From contig NW_024104413.1 in the NCBI RefSeq assembly GCF_003945595.2, positions 522,001-586,000 on the forward strand: a stretch of 64,000 nucleotides of DNA. Direction: 5' to 3'. The notes beneath the pieces are model-generated. The model worked only from the letters and a program-made list of their open reading frames with translations. It was not told the origin of the DNA and did no database searches. Positions 48,001-61,437 of the stretch are shown in pieces. Source of the stretch: Pipra filicauda. Lineage: Eukaryota; Chordata; Aves; Passeriformes; Pipridae. Position 1 is the stretch's first letter. Every line of letters begins with the position of its first letter. The translations under genes and the position numbers were made by a program.

Positions 48001-51000
48001 ACCAAAAGTAAGGGGCGTTGTATGAAGAAGTGTTTGCAGTATTTTCAGGAAGCAACTGGACAAGTGGGGTAAGTGAAGTCCTAGACACCACTCCGGTTCC
48101 GAAGGTTGCTTAGCTACAGGTAGTGCTTGCCAGATTCCAGCTGTCCTCTAGGCTTTGGGTGTCTGATCCACACCTGGAAATGGGACCCTGGAATAGAGAG
48201 ACACTTCAGTCCTTGTGGGACTTGTGTTCCTTACAGGATCGAGGGTTGTCCATCACACTTAGAGTGGGAACACACTTGGGTTCTCACTTACAATGCTTTA
48301 AAACAATGTCAGCTTACAGGTTGGAGTGAACTTGTGAAGAAGATGCTGAAGTTGTTTGCGGAGTTCTTACTGGAGTAATTCTCAGGTATTAGTTGCAGTT
48401 GATGCTACACATAATGGGTGGATAGCAATATACTGGAGAGAGCCTGTTAGCCGTGTATGTGTTTTTTCTTCCCTTGCTGTGTGATCTGAATTCTGAGGTT
48501 GATGAGTGCCCTTGGATGCCGTGTTTAGAGTGCCTCTGAAAAACTCTGGCTGGTTTGTTGGCAGTTTTATCTCAATACCAAAGTAATTATTCTGGGTTTA
48601 AAGAATAACCTTCAGATTTGCTATTATAACACTTCTGTGTGTTACAATAGTAATATATAGCACTACTATAGATAGCATTACTTTACATTTGCAAAATGCT
48701 AGATGCTTTCTGATAAAAAGAGCAACTCGTACTGTCTTTCTGTGTTCTATAACTTGCTTGTCATCAGTGAACCTATGAGCTTGACATCAAGCACGAGCTA
48801 AATGCTGGAGGAATACAATGGGTTTTTTGAGTTCTGGAGCAGTTTGGGTAAAAGCAGAGGTGGCAATTCCAGGTTGTCTTTTTAGGCATGTTCTCCTCTG
48901 TTGAATGTTGGAGGAGTAACACGCCTGAAGCCACTTGACATAGAAGTCAATTCAAATAATTCCTTGTTGCTCTGCAACAAGTTGTTGTGAAGACTACACC
49001 TACAACCAGAAGCCAACTTCTGAAAACAGAATGTCATATTAAGTCTGACAGTGTTCTTAGACTTTGTGTTTACATGTCATACAGAAAAAATGGTGTTTCT
49101 GAAAAGGGGGTGAGTAACAGCAAAACTGAATACCTGAGCAAGTAGAGAAGGATTTCAACCAGTATTACAGAAAGACAAGGGAGGAAAAGCAGCATGGAGC
49201 TGATGCCTTGTACAGGTCTGCTGAGCCAATCTCTTTCCTTCTCTTTGTTGGGGTTCTTCCTTCTGGCTTTTTTTTTTTTATTTTAAATGCTTGCTGTGAA
49301 GCTGAAGTCTTGAAACTAGAGATGGTTTCTCAAAATGATTTGGGAGCACTGCAGCGTAACCAGATCATGATGAAGCCTTCTTGGAACTACAGTAATATAA
49401 ATATTATATTAAGGTTGGTTATTAAACTGTAGAAAGGGACAGAGCAGTTTGTTGAAAACTGTAATTACTTAGGTTATTGCCAAGCTGGAATGAAGGTAGT
49501 TGTTTTGCAATAACCAAAAGATGGAAGATAAGTAGTATGAGCAGCAGCATAAAACCTGTGAATGCCCACTGTTTGGCTATTAAGAATTTCTTGTCAAATG
49601 TGTTGAGAATTATTTTTATTGCCAGTGACTCACAGTCACTCGCTCAAGGTGCCACTGAAAAATGAGATGTTGCAAAAAATTGCTTTATGTATGTGAGATA
49701 AATAGGATAAGCAAAGAGTTAAGGAAAAGTTTTATTTCAACTTTGTAAGAGACATTCTGTTTTATCAGTTCATTATCAGAAATCAGTTCAATCTGTCAGT
49801 TTGGTGCTTTATGTGAACTTTTCCAATGGCAACCAGTAAAAATTTTTTCCCCTTGTATATAAATCACTAAATCTGTCAAAGTCTGCCTTCAGCCTGGCTG
49901 TTCATCCATATGCTGCAGAATGCTGAAAGAACGGGAATGCAGCTATTTCTTAGACAGAACTATTTTACTGTGCTCTGGAATGCTGGATGTGGAAGCTAAT
50001 TAGCATTTTTTTGAAATTTCTTTGTAGTTTATTATTACTCAGTGCAAAATTTCACCTGGGTATATGCAAACAAGTTCATATTTATCTTGGTAGGGTGGTA
50101 TGATGTCTGAATGGCAATGGCTCACAATAAAAACCAGGATGGGTTCGTTTTCTAGCATCTTACAGAACAGTTTCTCGAAGCAATTTAACCTTTTCTGTGT
50201 GAAGCAGTCACTGGGGAACCTTCTGTATATTTCTACATTATAATCTGTTCTTACACATAAAGCAACTTTAAACATTTTTTTTTTTCCCCAGTATGCTGCA
50301 GAGGTTCAGTAGTTTGTTTTTAAATGGAGACAGAATAATCATAACAGCTCTTTGTGGGTTTAGAAACCACATGTCAAGGCTCTCTGAAATGTCTAGCTGC
50401 CCTAATACTTGTATTTGAACTTCTGCTGGTGCAGATGTGAACTGTGATGGATTAGTGGGTCATCTGGTTCTCTAAAATTATTTTGTAGCTATCATATTAG
50501 AAATTTATGTGTTAAAATAATTCAGCTTTTTATGGCCATGTGCACTGTAATGAGAATCTGCTAAGATGTTGAGTTTAAGGAAAAAAAATTTGGACCACTG
50601 AAAGAATAAACCTGAATGTGTGTGAAAGGTTTGTTTCCTATAGAGCTCACACATTTTTCTTCTCAGTGATCTGAATTTGCTGCACTGTAACTTGCCATCA
50701 TATCCAGGAGACTTAGTGATTTCAAGGCATTAGGAAAAATAAATCCATCACTGTATACCTCATGAATGCATCCTGCAATATGTTATCACTAAAACTACTT
50801 ACACTTAGTACAAATAATTAAATTCCACTGATTAGATTATTTTTTCTCCTCAGAATGGGAAGCGTCCTATTCACTGTTCTGTCCTTCTCACAATCAAAAC
50901 AACATATGTTGTAATTGCTGATTTCTTGATGAATTCACAGTAATAATCATGAACTGTTGGTTGTTGTTTTGCTTGATACAAGAACATTGCTTTTGTCTTG

Positions 51001-51304
51001 AATGAGGTACTGCCAATATACAAGTAAGGATTAGGTTTTATGGAATGTGTTTAGTGTATTCAGTGAAGTTGTATTACAGGCAGAGTGGAGTTTTAATCCA
51101 AGGTTTTTCCAGCAGTCATCAGAAAAAAATTGACAGATAGTTCTTACTCTGTCCCAATAGTAGATGTAATTTTCAGGAGACTCTTCTTTCTCTTCTCTGC
51201 CATTTTCTCTCTGTAGCACATCTGTCTCCCCTAGCAAGTGACTACTGATTTTTCTTGTAATTAGCTTTGATTCTTTACATTTTACCTGTTTTTCTGGGTG
51301 TTAG
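45016..51304. other. Unique noncoding DNA, no gene seen
   Basis: Six kilobases without a supported gene. Open frames at 45977-46372 (plus, 131 codons) and 47680-48063 (minus, 127 codons) have no recognisable domain, no start context that stands out and no credible splice partners. A short region near 48645-48730 (AGCATTACTTTACATTTGCA) faintly recalls old SINE sequence. A few CpGs cluster at 47780-47910 but not as densely as at 41.8 kb. Confidence 0.7.
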
Positions 51305-51334
51305 TTTTTTGTTTGTTTGTGTTTTGTTTGTTTG
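51305..51334. repeat. (TTTG)n simple repeat
   Basis: T-rich stretch with about five TTTG units, one of them interrupted. Confidence 0.85.
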
Positions 51335-53896
51335 GATAAGCCAAGCCTCTTAATCTGCATGTAATTTTGGAGCCATCAGGTAGTGGTGCTGATGTCAACT
51401 TTTCCATTTAAGCCTGGTAATATTTTTCTGAGTAGAAATAACATGTCAGCAGAGGGCTGCCTCAGCAGCCTGATCCTAGAGGACAAATGGGAAAATCAGG
51501 CAACAAGAGCCTCCATGAATGAACACATCTTGTACTTCAGAAGTATTTTGTAATAGCTAAACCATCTGCTGCACAGAACTGAAAAATTTTGAAGGCAATG
51601 TCTGCATCTGTTGGTTCCAGGCAACACTTAGCCCTTGCAGAATTGGTCTTTTTACTTTGTGCTCATAGTCTGACGTGGGGCTGGGCAGCCTTTCTCTTGC
51701 AGAGGTGAAATGTTTTAAGATACTGCTCCTCAAAACTAGACCAGATTCTTAATGGCCAGTTTTCAGGGGAATATGCCATGATTTTCCTGTACCAAACTTT
51801 GTTTTTCCTTTGGACTACTTGGCATTATGCTTTTTCCTCTCTCTTCCTGGGGTGCTGTGGCTGCTTATGCCTAAGTGAAATTTTTCTTGGCACGAGCTGA
51901 CAGACAAACCTAAGAACTAGTCTGAAAAAACTGCTACTTTTGACTCTCTTCCCAGCTTGCAACTACACTGATTTTATGAATGGAGAAAAAAAATTCTCAG
52001 AGCATGGGTTATTCCAGTCTAGGTGGAATTTCTGCCTAGGCTGAGTAAGGGTCTAGGAACCTCTGAATGGACTTAGTAAGTCATGTGGCAATGTGATTCA
52101 ATAAACTACCAGCTTAGGAGACCCAGACAAATTTAATTCCTCACTACCAAGAATGTATATTCATGTCTTCAAGGTATATAAAAGAATATTAATGACTGAG
52201 ATGGTAAATTAGTGATAGACTGTGACTGAGAACTAAGAGTTATGTGGAGCGTGGAATCCAGACTTCTTTTGGTTGAAGGGAAAGGGGCACCCTGTGTTCT
52301 TTAAACAACCAAAGTACAGATACTTAAATTTTAACAGTACCCTGTCCACTGTCCTATGTCAGTAATGCTCTGACTCAATTCTCTCCCAATGAACATCTCG
52401 GTTATCAGTTCCTGTACAAGACATGAATGGAAGGCCAGTTTTTTTGAGTATGTAATATTTTGATTAGGTTTTATTTTGTGGGATTGTGCAAGCTGCTCTC
52501 TCTGGTGTCTCCCTACGGAGTCAATTTATATCTTTCTCACTTGTTTGTTTTGAGCCTTTCTAGTGATTTTGAGATAACTGAATTTAATAGTACAAAGCTT
52601 GATAAAACCATATGTAGTGACAGGTGATGGAAAATGAAGAGAACTGTACTAGATTTTGGGTTGTTAGAGGTTTTTTAAATTGCAAATTGTTGTTTCATCC
52701 AGCTAAAATGTTGCCAGGGCCTTAGACCAACCTCATGTCACTGAGGTCTTACTCATCTGTCTTTGCTGAAGAGCATCCTGGTATGATGAGTGATTTGAAC
52801 TTTGTGTCTGTGTTTGCTGTAGGATTTCCAGCCCCCAGCTGTGGGCTGGCAAGGAGAGGGTTATATTCGATATGCACATACCTTATGCACAAACCCCCTT
52901 CTCATAATCCGATACAGAACACCATGTTTTATTATGGTTTTGTTGCTAGACATGCTAGAAACAAAACAGCCTTGGGGATAATAGCAGGTTTTTGGGTGAA
53001 TATTCTAAACTTGGCTAGGTGACTGTGAATACAGAACATCAGCTTCGAGTACGACTCTAGGTTTTGGCCTGATTTTCAAAATAGACACAGAGAAAATACA
53101 TGTTTGAAATCACTTCTTGTGTCAAGTGCCTTAAGTGTCTGGTTTTTCTTATTCCCTCTCACACAAATGTGATGTTTTGGTTCCCATCCTCAGCTGGCAT
53201 GTTGCTTTTCATGCACTGTTGCTGCCATGATAAGGACTGTTAAATGACTTACTCCAGCGAGTGTTTTTTGTTGGAGGTATCCTGCGGTATTTTACATCGT
53301 TGTAATTTTTTGCCTTTATGGCACAAATGCCCTGCTTCTTTGAGGAGGAGCAGTGTCCTCTGTATTGGTGGGGTGAGGAAGGTTGGAAAATAGAAGAATG
53401 ATGATGTAGAAAGACTTGGAGGTACAATGCAGGCAGATGCACTTCGTACACATGGGGGGAGAGATGGTTCAGGGAGCGAGGCAGGCCAGTCTGCCAAACC
53501 ACATTTGTGTGTGCTGCAGCTGCACGTAGTCTAGTTCTGTCTGGCTTCTGGCAGCCTGAGAGACTTTGGGGTGTTCCAGAGCATGAGTGAAAAGCTCACT
53601 TTGTATAATTTCAACTGGTTTGCTCTAGTGTTACTGTGGAGCAGTAAGTTTTCATGATAGCAATGTTTTGAGTCCAGTGTTTTTTGATTGAGTGGGTTAG
53701 TTAAGGGTAATGTCAGTTCCCAAATTGCAGTCTCCTGTATTGAGTGGTGCTTGTGGTGAGGTACATTAAGGCAAGGCTTTACTGTAGCATCATCCATTGC
53801 AAGTCAGAATAAATTCCTCAGCTCGTGAAATGAAATGTATGAGAGTCGTGTTGTCTTCTACATTCCATTGCTGAAGTGTATAGCTGTGCTCTGCTG
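51335..53896. other. Unique noncoding DNA
   Basis: No gene, RNA or interspersed repeat is recognised. The overlapping minus-strand frames around 53209-53502 (82-97 codons) are not supported by any family resemblance. Confidence 0.7.
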
Positions 53897-53937
53897 GAGA
53901 GTTTTCCCATCTGTCACAGAGGATGATATGCAGAGAG
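53897..53937 (-). repeat. Short MIR-like fragment
   Basis: GGAGAGTTTTCCCATCTGTC followed by an AGAGGATGATATG part resembles the complement of the MIR core (CAGTTTCCCCATCTGTAAAATGGGGATAATAAT). Only about 40 bases align, so chance is a real alternative. Confidence 0.3.
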
Positions 53938-54620
53938 GAATTTTGAATCAGTCTTCGCCTGAGCAGAATGAAGAGAAAAGGAACTTTTCTCTTTGAATTC
54001 TAATTTTTCTTTTTTTTTCAGATTTTTTCCCTGCAGTATATCTTGCTCTAAGTGCTGCACATTTTTTTTATGTAACAATTTGTTCAGAGAAAAATTGTGT
54101 AAGAGAAGGTTCTCCCATTTGTTCTCTTTTGGGAATCACAAGGCTTTATTGGGTTACCTGGAATAACTGGGCCGAGTGCAGGTCCAGTGTGGCAGGAGCT
54201 CAGAGCCACATATGTACTGCAGGAGAGGAATGAATGGCACCCTGGTGATGGTGGGGTGACAGACCACAGCCTCATTAGGCTCCTTTGCAGAAATTTGGGG
54301 TGTATAAAACAAGTTCTCTATGTGCCCATCTGCTCTTCACAAATGCTAACAACTTCATGGTAAGAAACATATATAATAACTAGAAAGTGTAGCAGACTCC
54401 TGGTTTATGTTTTGCATAATAAAATTATTTCCTGGGAAATAAAGATGTTCATAATAGCTCTGCTGGTAATTTAGCAAGTCTCACTTCACGGGTAATTTCG
54501 TTTTTCCTTCATGGAATAAAGTAACTTGCATAGCTTTCTTAAAATTTTCCCTTTTCTAATACAATTTTATATATACAAGGTCTGTTAATGTAATTTTTGT
54601 AATTCAAGTTGCCTCATTTA

Positions 54621-54880
54621 CAGAATCACAGAATAGTTAATGGTTGGAAGGAACCTCTGGAGGTCATTCAGTCCAACCCCTCTGCCAAGGCAGGGGCACC
54701 TGGAGCAGATGACAAGTGGGTTTGGAATGTCTCCAGAGAGGGGGATTCCACGACCTCCCAGTGCTCAGCCACCCTCAGAGTAAAGAAGTCCTTCCTCATG
54801 TTGAGGTGGAGCTTCTTGTTTTGTAGTTTATGGCCGTTACTCCTTGTCCTGTCACTGGGCCCCACTGAAAAGAGTCTGGC
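54621..54880 (-). mobile_element. CR1 LINE, 3' fragment
   Basis: The left edge is the complement of the CR1 tail (CAGAATCACAGAATAG). It is followed by TGGTTGGAAGGAACCTCTGG, GTCCAACCCCTCTGCC, AGGGGGATTCCACGACCTCC, CAGCCACCCTCAGAGTAAAG and GGGCCCCACTGAAAAGAGTC. The match fades near 54880. The copy is about 260 bases, 5'-truncated, and covers only the 3' UTR and the last part of the ORF2 region. Confidence 0.95.
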
Positions 54881-55987
54881 ACTCCAGGATTTATCTTGTT
54901 AGGAGGCCTGCATTTGTCATAGCTTTGTCATAGCTTTAGAATTTGGCTTTATGATTTGATGCTCAGAAGTTACCAGTGAGAAGAGCTGGGTTTACTGTGG
55001 AACTTCAAGGTGCTTTCCAAACAGGAAAGGTTTGTATCAGGTTTATAAATCCATATTTTATATCTTTGTTTCCTCTATCTGCCCTGTTCTCAACAGTATT
55101 ACTGGATTTGGCTTCTATTTTAACATGAGTGCTTTTGTTTGTGGGTTTTTTGTATCCTGTACTTCAGATTTTTATTGCCTTCCTCATTGCAGCACTTAAG
55201 CATTCAGTGATGTGTTAAACAGTGACCACTGTATTTCACGTGTGGATTTTGTATAATTTAAATGCAGAGCTGCCTGTCTCAAACTGATCTTTCTGAAACA
55301 ATCTGCATTCATATACCACCTGGGACTTTTTGCCATAATTTTTTGACAGGTTATTTTGCTGAATATGGAATAAATATATAAATGCATATCCCCAAAATGA
55401 GTCATTGTGTTGTAATCAGTCGGTCCTTTTGCCACCTTACTGTAATTACACACCCCACGCCCCTCTAGGTAAGGCACTTTCTTTGGCTGAGGTTGTACTG
55501 GGACATGACTGGTCCTTGGGCTGCTGTAGGTAGTAACATGAAGAATCGAGCAGTAGCTGCTTGGAGAATAAAAGTAATACCAGCTTGATTTACATTTCTC
55601 TTTTCAGTCCATTTCAAAAATGTAATTGTGTTTTGCTGAATATAAATAATCTTCAATGTCCCTTCAAAATACATGCATTTCTCCAGACTTCATCAGTTCC
55701 AAGTTTTATATTCTATTGCCTGTCATCTCCAATTGATAAATTTTGGAGTTCCTTTTTCTCTCAAATAAACAAACAAAAAAATAAATGATTAAAAATTGTT
55801 TCTCAACACATGCTTTAATTATGGATATTAGTCATGATTTTGAATGGCATTTGTATTCACAGTGCAATTTTGGGATGTGGTAACATCATCTCTGAAGTTA
55901 ATGTGTCTTCCTGAACAGAGCCTTTAATTGGATGTGTTCTATTTTAACCTAATTTGTAATGATTTTCTATGTATATCATTGATACTT

Positions 55988-56009
55988 AAAAATAATATAA
56001 AAATAATAT
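55988..56009. repeat. 11-bp tandem duplication
   Basis: Two perfect adjacent copies of AAAAATAATAT, a small AT-rich slippage product. Confidence 0.9.
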
Positions 56010-56980
56010 AAAGGAAAACAAATAGCAAGTACAAAAAAAATCTGAGTTATAGTATATTGGTGCATATATTTGCAGTTTAAAAAAATCTCCATCAGTCTTC
56101 ACAACATTTTCTCTGAAAGGAAATGCTATATTTTACCTATAACTTGGTAAGGAAAAGCAATGTAGCTTTAGAAGTTGTAAAATATTCAGTACATGAGGAA
56201 AATGTTGCCTGACTAGATAAGATAACTGCTTGGATGAATAACTGAAAACATTTTACTGTAAGACTTTTCAATTAATTGCTTTGACTGTGTTTGCAAGTTG
56301 CAACAAAAGTATAAAATATGGGTGTCCTTTAAGTATTTCTCCACAGTTGCTTGGGTCACGTATATTAAAAGCAGGGGGGTTATGTTTAATAATGCATTGA
56401 GTTTTGTTTTTTTAGATCATCATTGGTAGTCCCTGAAGCTCTGCAGGCATTTTGTCTGCAGGCTTGCCTGTGTCATAGATGCTGGGTTTTGAAAACTAAA
56501 GCAAAGCTGTGGCTCAGGTGTGGTATAAGCGCTGCTGGAGGGAGCAAAACTGAAAAGGCTACAGGTGCTGGAGCTAAATTCGGTTCAAGGCAGTTTGTCC
56601 CTGAGGCAGCAAGTAAGGGCAAAAAAAGATTTTTGTTTCAGTAGGTTTGAACCGATGTCTCTCGCCTTCAGAAGGAAATTGTACCGTTATGCTCCTGGCA
56701 AATCTAGAGGGGTCTGGAGGTCTCATCTTTGAACCTTTGAATGGAACAACAAAGTACTGATTGGGCTGGAGGGACACTTATCTGGTTTAGGCAAGACTGC
56801 AGTGGGAAAGTACTTCCAAGTTCTAACCTCTACTTTGCAATTGTTACAGAGAACAGAAAGGCTAGAGCACAGAAAAACTGAGGGATTTACTGAGAGGAAG
56901 ACTGCCAAGGGTTATTCTTGCCTATTTGGGAGCAAATTCCCATGTTTTAGACAAGTAATGTGATCATGTGACTGTAGGTT

Positions 56981-57014
56981 AGACAGCTGTGCAAGTCAGG
57001 CAGCTGTATAAGTA
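56981..57014. repeat. 17-bp imperfect tandem duplication
   Basis: AGACAGCTGTGCAAGTC and AGGCAGCTGTATAAGTA lie back to back and match at 13 of 17 positions. Each holds a CAGCTG E-box core, so two E-boxes sit 17 bases apart. This may be chance or an old duplication. Confidence 0.6.
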
Positions 57015-60000
57015 AGGCTACAACTGTTACCAACTGTTTTCAGAGCAGTCTTGAAATTAAGGGGAATAATTAAGAATTTGGATTTCAGAAATGTCAGGAA
57101 AATTCCGACACTTTGATTTTATGTTGATTATTCAGAGAAAAATATGCACTGTTTCACAATTGAAAAGCAATTAATAGCTTTGATCCCGGACTTGCATGTG
57201 TGCTGAACCTTCTGTCAAATGCAGTATTCATAGTGAAACCAATTAAATTGTTTAACCTGTTATGGGATTGAAATACAAGCTATAGCTACTCCAGCAAGTG
57301 TTCTTTAAGGCTTTGGAAGCACTTGAAGTCTCTACCCCATTACTTGTGAGAAGTTAAGAGGCTTCCTTTGCTTTTGGTCTGGTCCCTAATCAGTGTTCAT
57401 TTCTGGAGCCTGACTGGGGGATGTGGAGCCTGTGTAGAGCAGGGGTGGTAGAGAAGATAGTTCAGCTTAGCTGGAAGGTAAAGTTTACTACTGTCTGCTG
57501 ATAAAGGCCTGCAGTGGGTGTTCACATTGAAATTGAAGTGAATTATACTTTTATGAGTTAGTATTTTTGCATTACTTAAGCATGCTTCATTTTTCAAACA
57601 TCACTTTTCTGTTTCTTTTTGTGGTGGCTCCAATGTAGTGTTGGTTTTGGATACTATTATGAAGCATAACAAAGGAAAACTAGTTTGAATCATGTTCTTG
57701 CCAAAGCATTGTAAATATTACAGTAAGCATTACTGGTAATGCATTTCCTTGCTTTTAACAGCAGTTCTGCAATTAATGCCTTTACCTCTTTTTGTCCTTT
57801 AGCATACTATAGAAATACTTGGCAACCAGAAGTTGGCAGAATGCATTTGGGGAAAGCCTGAACATGTAGTTATAGTGTGAGTGATATTGCTGATCAATAA
57901 AGAGTAATAGGCTATAGGGAGTATGTGTAATAGCTTTTCTGAAAGCTGTCATTGGGAATTTGGGAAAAGTGTCCATTCATTAAATAGGTATGTTTTTTAT
58001 TTATATTTACCAAAACAGGCAGGAAACGGGTCTGAGAAATTGATCTTGCCAGTAGAAACAGTATGTGTTTCTTGTTTTATTTTTCCTCTCAATAAATTAA
58101 TAGAACTGTTCATCTTAGGAAAATATAAGCCAGAAAAGCATTCATGGTTGTATTTAACTTCTGCATAGTTTTTGCGCATTCTGTGTCTGTGATTTAAGAG
58201 GAACTTGTTGGGTGTGGGGAATAGCTGAAGTCTGATAGTTTATCCAGCATGTATGCTGATGAGGAGAAATGGTCAAACTTGAACTGTGTGCTGAGCTAGC
58301 ACAGAAAACAGGAATAGCTGTACAAACCCATTTGTCTCCCAGGAGAGGTTTTCTCTGTGACCGGGAGACCAAGGACAGACCTTGAGGATATTGTCTGAAA
58401 AGACCTGGGAATGCCTAATTGAGCAAAAAATATTCAATTCAGCGGGGAGTGGGAGCAGGGATGCATGGAAGCCTTCTGCCATGCACTACCATGTAGTCAG
58501 TCTCCTGTCTTCCAGCAAATATATGCTTTTCATATACTTGAATATATTTTATTGTTGTTGGACTGTTTCAGAAGTTTTAAACGTAGTTTGAAGTACTCTG
58601 TGGTCCTGCTGTTGGTCTGTCTGGTTTCTTTCCCCTTCCTCTCTTCTCGCTCATGTTCTGGTAATTTTCAAAGCCACTATTTATGCTCAAGTGTGCTTGG
58701 AAAAAGGATGCTAATCACAGTATCAAGACATTAAAAGCAGTGAAGTTCCTGAAAGTTCCCTAAAATTTCAAGTACGTCTCTACCTAAAAGGAGGTGGTGA
58801 CTTTCTCCAAAGAGAGTGATGATAAATGCCTGAGATCAAGGACTATCTGGAGTGTGTTCCTTATTAGACATGAATGAATCCCCACAGATGGGTGCTGTGG
58901 TAAGCATGGGACAAATATCCACGGAAGCTTGCTGTTATCTGGAAGACAGAGTAGGAAACACAAGTTGACTGATGATGGCACTTGGAAAGCTACTTGTTTA
59001 TCTGATTTAGCTGAAATAGTGGAAATAAGATCAAAAGACTTACTTATGCAAACATTCATTTGAAGTTATGGTCAGAAGGCAGAAGCTGGGAAAAGTTTCT
59101 GTGCTGAGGGCTGTAAGAGCAGTTTCTTTCATCGTTGGGTTTGAACAGATGCGTTTCGGAACAAAGTTTTGATGAAATCTTTTTGTTGCAATGATTGATT
59201 GTTCTACTGATACGATGCCAAGGTAGTTAAATCCTGAACATCTGGCAAGGTGCTCAGCCTGAGCTTATCGAAGGCCTCCTACAAGGCAAATGAGGTTATC
59301 TATGAGCAACTTCACACAGATGACTGTTCTTTTATTAAAATATGATATGGAACACCTCAGACTCACCATAAGTAAGTTTGCTGAGGCAAAGAAAAATAAA
59401 GATGCACTGTGAATATAAAAAACCTTAGAAATGTGCTATGCCTGAGAACAACTATGGAGCAACTTTTATAATCAGCAGGCTTGAACTTGCTGGGTCAGGT
59501 TTCCCTGTTGTTAGAGTTTTGTCTGTTCCCTGATTAACTAAGATGTGTATTTTATGATCCAGAAGTAAAATTGTGTATATGGCAGGTTGTTCAAAATGGG
59601 TCGGTACTGAACAGCAAGGCAGAATTGGTGATTTACCAGGTCTGCTAAGCATGAGCAAAGTACTGGAACTGTAGACCCAGGAGGGAAAAAATAATTTAGG
59701 AATGTGCGTGCTAAAAGATGACAGAACCAAAAAAAGTCTTCAAAACAGTCCTTTAGCTGCATAAACTGGTTATTTGAGGTTATTTTTTTTTATTTTGTTG
59801 TTTGTCTGATTCTGAAAGGAAAAAAGGTTATAGAGCAGAGGAATAACTAGAGAGAAATTACCATGGAAGACATGTCCAATAAGAGGTCATTGTTTGCCCA
59901 AGTGTTTAGGAGTTGTTATAAATATTTAGACACATCCATTAAACATGGTATAATATAACTAGAGTGGGTTAAAAGTCTTGTAATGCAGAGTCGTGAAGAC

Positions 60001-60488
60001 ATGTAGTGTAGCAAGTTGGTTTGCATTGCTGGAGGAAGAATAGCTGGGTGCCACTTCCAAATGGCCCAGGATTCCTCTGCGTGAGGGAGGGGCTGCAGAG
60101 CTGGAATTGAAGATAATTGATGAACAAGCTCAGGGAGCTAAATTGGCTGTTTTCCTCTTGATAGGTAACAAATCACTAAAAGCACTGCAGAACCTTATTT
60201 TGTTTGAAGAGATGCTTAGTTAAATGTTTAAATACAAAAATCTAGACAAATCTGAAACAAACTGCATAAAAGCATTAAAAAAAACCCAAACCCAAAACAT
60301 TTAGAGAGTGATTTGTACATTTCAATATGTATCCTGACAAGCTGAATTTGCTGTTTCTAAGTAAATATTTGTTCTTTAAACTCAGTGTTCTTGCAGCAGC
60401 TGCGAATGAAATGTGATTATCTTAAGGTCAAACTCTGAGATATTAGCTGCTGGAGGAGGCTTTTGGTAAGTGTTTCTTAAGTTCAGTG

Positions 60489-60683
60489 GGGTGGGCTGAC
60501 CTTGGCTGGCTGCCAGGTGTCCACCCAGCCACTCTCATTCCGCTTTGCAGCAGGCCAGGGGAAGAAAATAGGATGAAAAAGCTTGAGAGTCAGGATAAAG
60601 ACAGGGAGGTCACTCACCAGTTGCCATCACGAGCAAAACAGATCCAATTTGGAGAAGGTTGATTTCTTGCTAATTAAAAATAG
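60489..60683 (-). mobile_element. Fragment of a dispersed avian repeat (same element as 21 kb)
   Basis: The plus strand follows the end of an avian interspersed repeat that I recall. The matching parts include GGGCTGACCTTGGCTGGCTG, CCAGGTGTCCACCCAGCCAC, GGCCAGGGGAAGAAAATAGG, GGATAAAGACAGGGAGGTCA, GAGCAAAACAGATCCAATTT and GCTAATTAAAAATAG. In the form I remember, this end and the segment at 21009-21386 belong to one element, and they lie in opposite orientation here. The strand is given relative to the 21 kb piece. The rest of the element is missing after 60683. The family is probably LTR-type; the name is not certain. Confidence 0.6.
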
Positions 60684-61166
60684 CCTGCCATAGGCTAGAC
60701 GAGGAGGCAGCCTTGCAGGTTACCCACTCTTCACGTGGAAGAACTGGCTGCTCCATCACTTCAGTACAGCAAAACCCCTTTCTCTCCTGCAGTCTGTCTA
60801 TCTTTCCTAGAAATCAAAGCTGTGGTTCAGCTGCAGGGCACTCCTGTTCCACCGAGTACATGTCCAAAAGCTTCACTAATATGTATTCAGCATATGCTTA
60901 TGTGCTTCCCCCAGAAAATATGGATTTGAGCACATGCTTTTCTAGATTAGTATTATAAACACTCAAAAATAGAAACTCTGTACACTGACTTAATCTGTCA
61001 TGAGTGAAAACCAACTGCGTGACAGTCTCAAATATTTGGAATTCTAGTTCAGCATTACTGTTATCAGATTTTGCTTTTTAAGGGGTTGGAATTATACCCA
61101 GTGTAGGGGAAATTGGAAAAACTCACTTCCCCTGAATTTTATTGTCCAATAAATCATTATCTCACT
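60684..61166. other. Unique noncoding DNA
   Basis: No gene or repeat is recognised. Two overlapping open plus frames at 60713-60958 (64-81 codons) show no recognisable domain. Confidence 0.7.
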
Positions 61167-61224
61167 GGGGTTTTTTGGTGCTTTTGGTTGTTGTTGTTAT
61201 TTTGGTGTTTTGGGGGTTTTTTTG
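61167..61224. repeat. T/G-rich low-complexity tract
   Basis: T and G runs with TTGTTG and TTTTGG units. It is low-complexity sequence. Confidence 0.85.
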
Positions 61225-61413
61225 CTTAAGGTGCTACTAGCATTTTATTGTGTTAACAAGCTGTTCACCTGCCTTTTTTGCTTGTGTAATGACATTCTGT
61301 GGATAAACACAGAGCAGCTGGCAAAGCTTTAGCCAGGCTGTAGCTTTTTTTCACTGTGCTTGTTTTTTACGTATCCTCATGATCAATAACCAATTGTTGT
61401 CTTCGTCTGTGTC

Positions 61414-61437
61414 TTTTTTTTTTTTTTTTTTTTTTTT
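61414..61437. repeat. T24 homopolymer
   Basis: Twenty-four consecutive T bases, the longest homopolymer in the window. If it were the tail of a minus-strand retroposon the body would lie to its right, but nothing there is recognised and no flanking duplication is visible. Confidence 0.95.

Larger units (their letters stand above)
54881..60488. other. Unique noncoding DNA with short tandem duplications
   Basis: No gene is supported. An 11-base duplication (TTTGTCATAGC twice) lies at 54913-54934, AAAC units at 55759-55785, and an exon-like segment with fair splice signals at 56416-56609. No interspersed repeat is recognised. An A/C-rich patch lies at 60277-60298. Confidence 0.7.

Noticed and set aside
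47680..48063. Open minus frame of 127 codons with an arginine-rich part
   Set aside because: The basic run (QRCRRRRGW) comes from a local CGTC/CCTC-rich patch. No domain or splice support.
48645..48730. Possible old SINE around ACTTTACATTTGCAAAATGC
   Set aside because: The match is short, AT-rich and not collinear over enough length.
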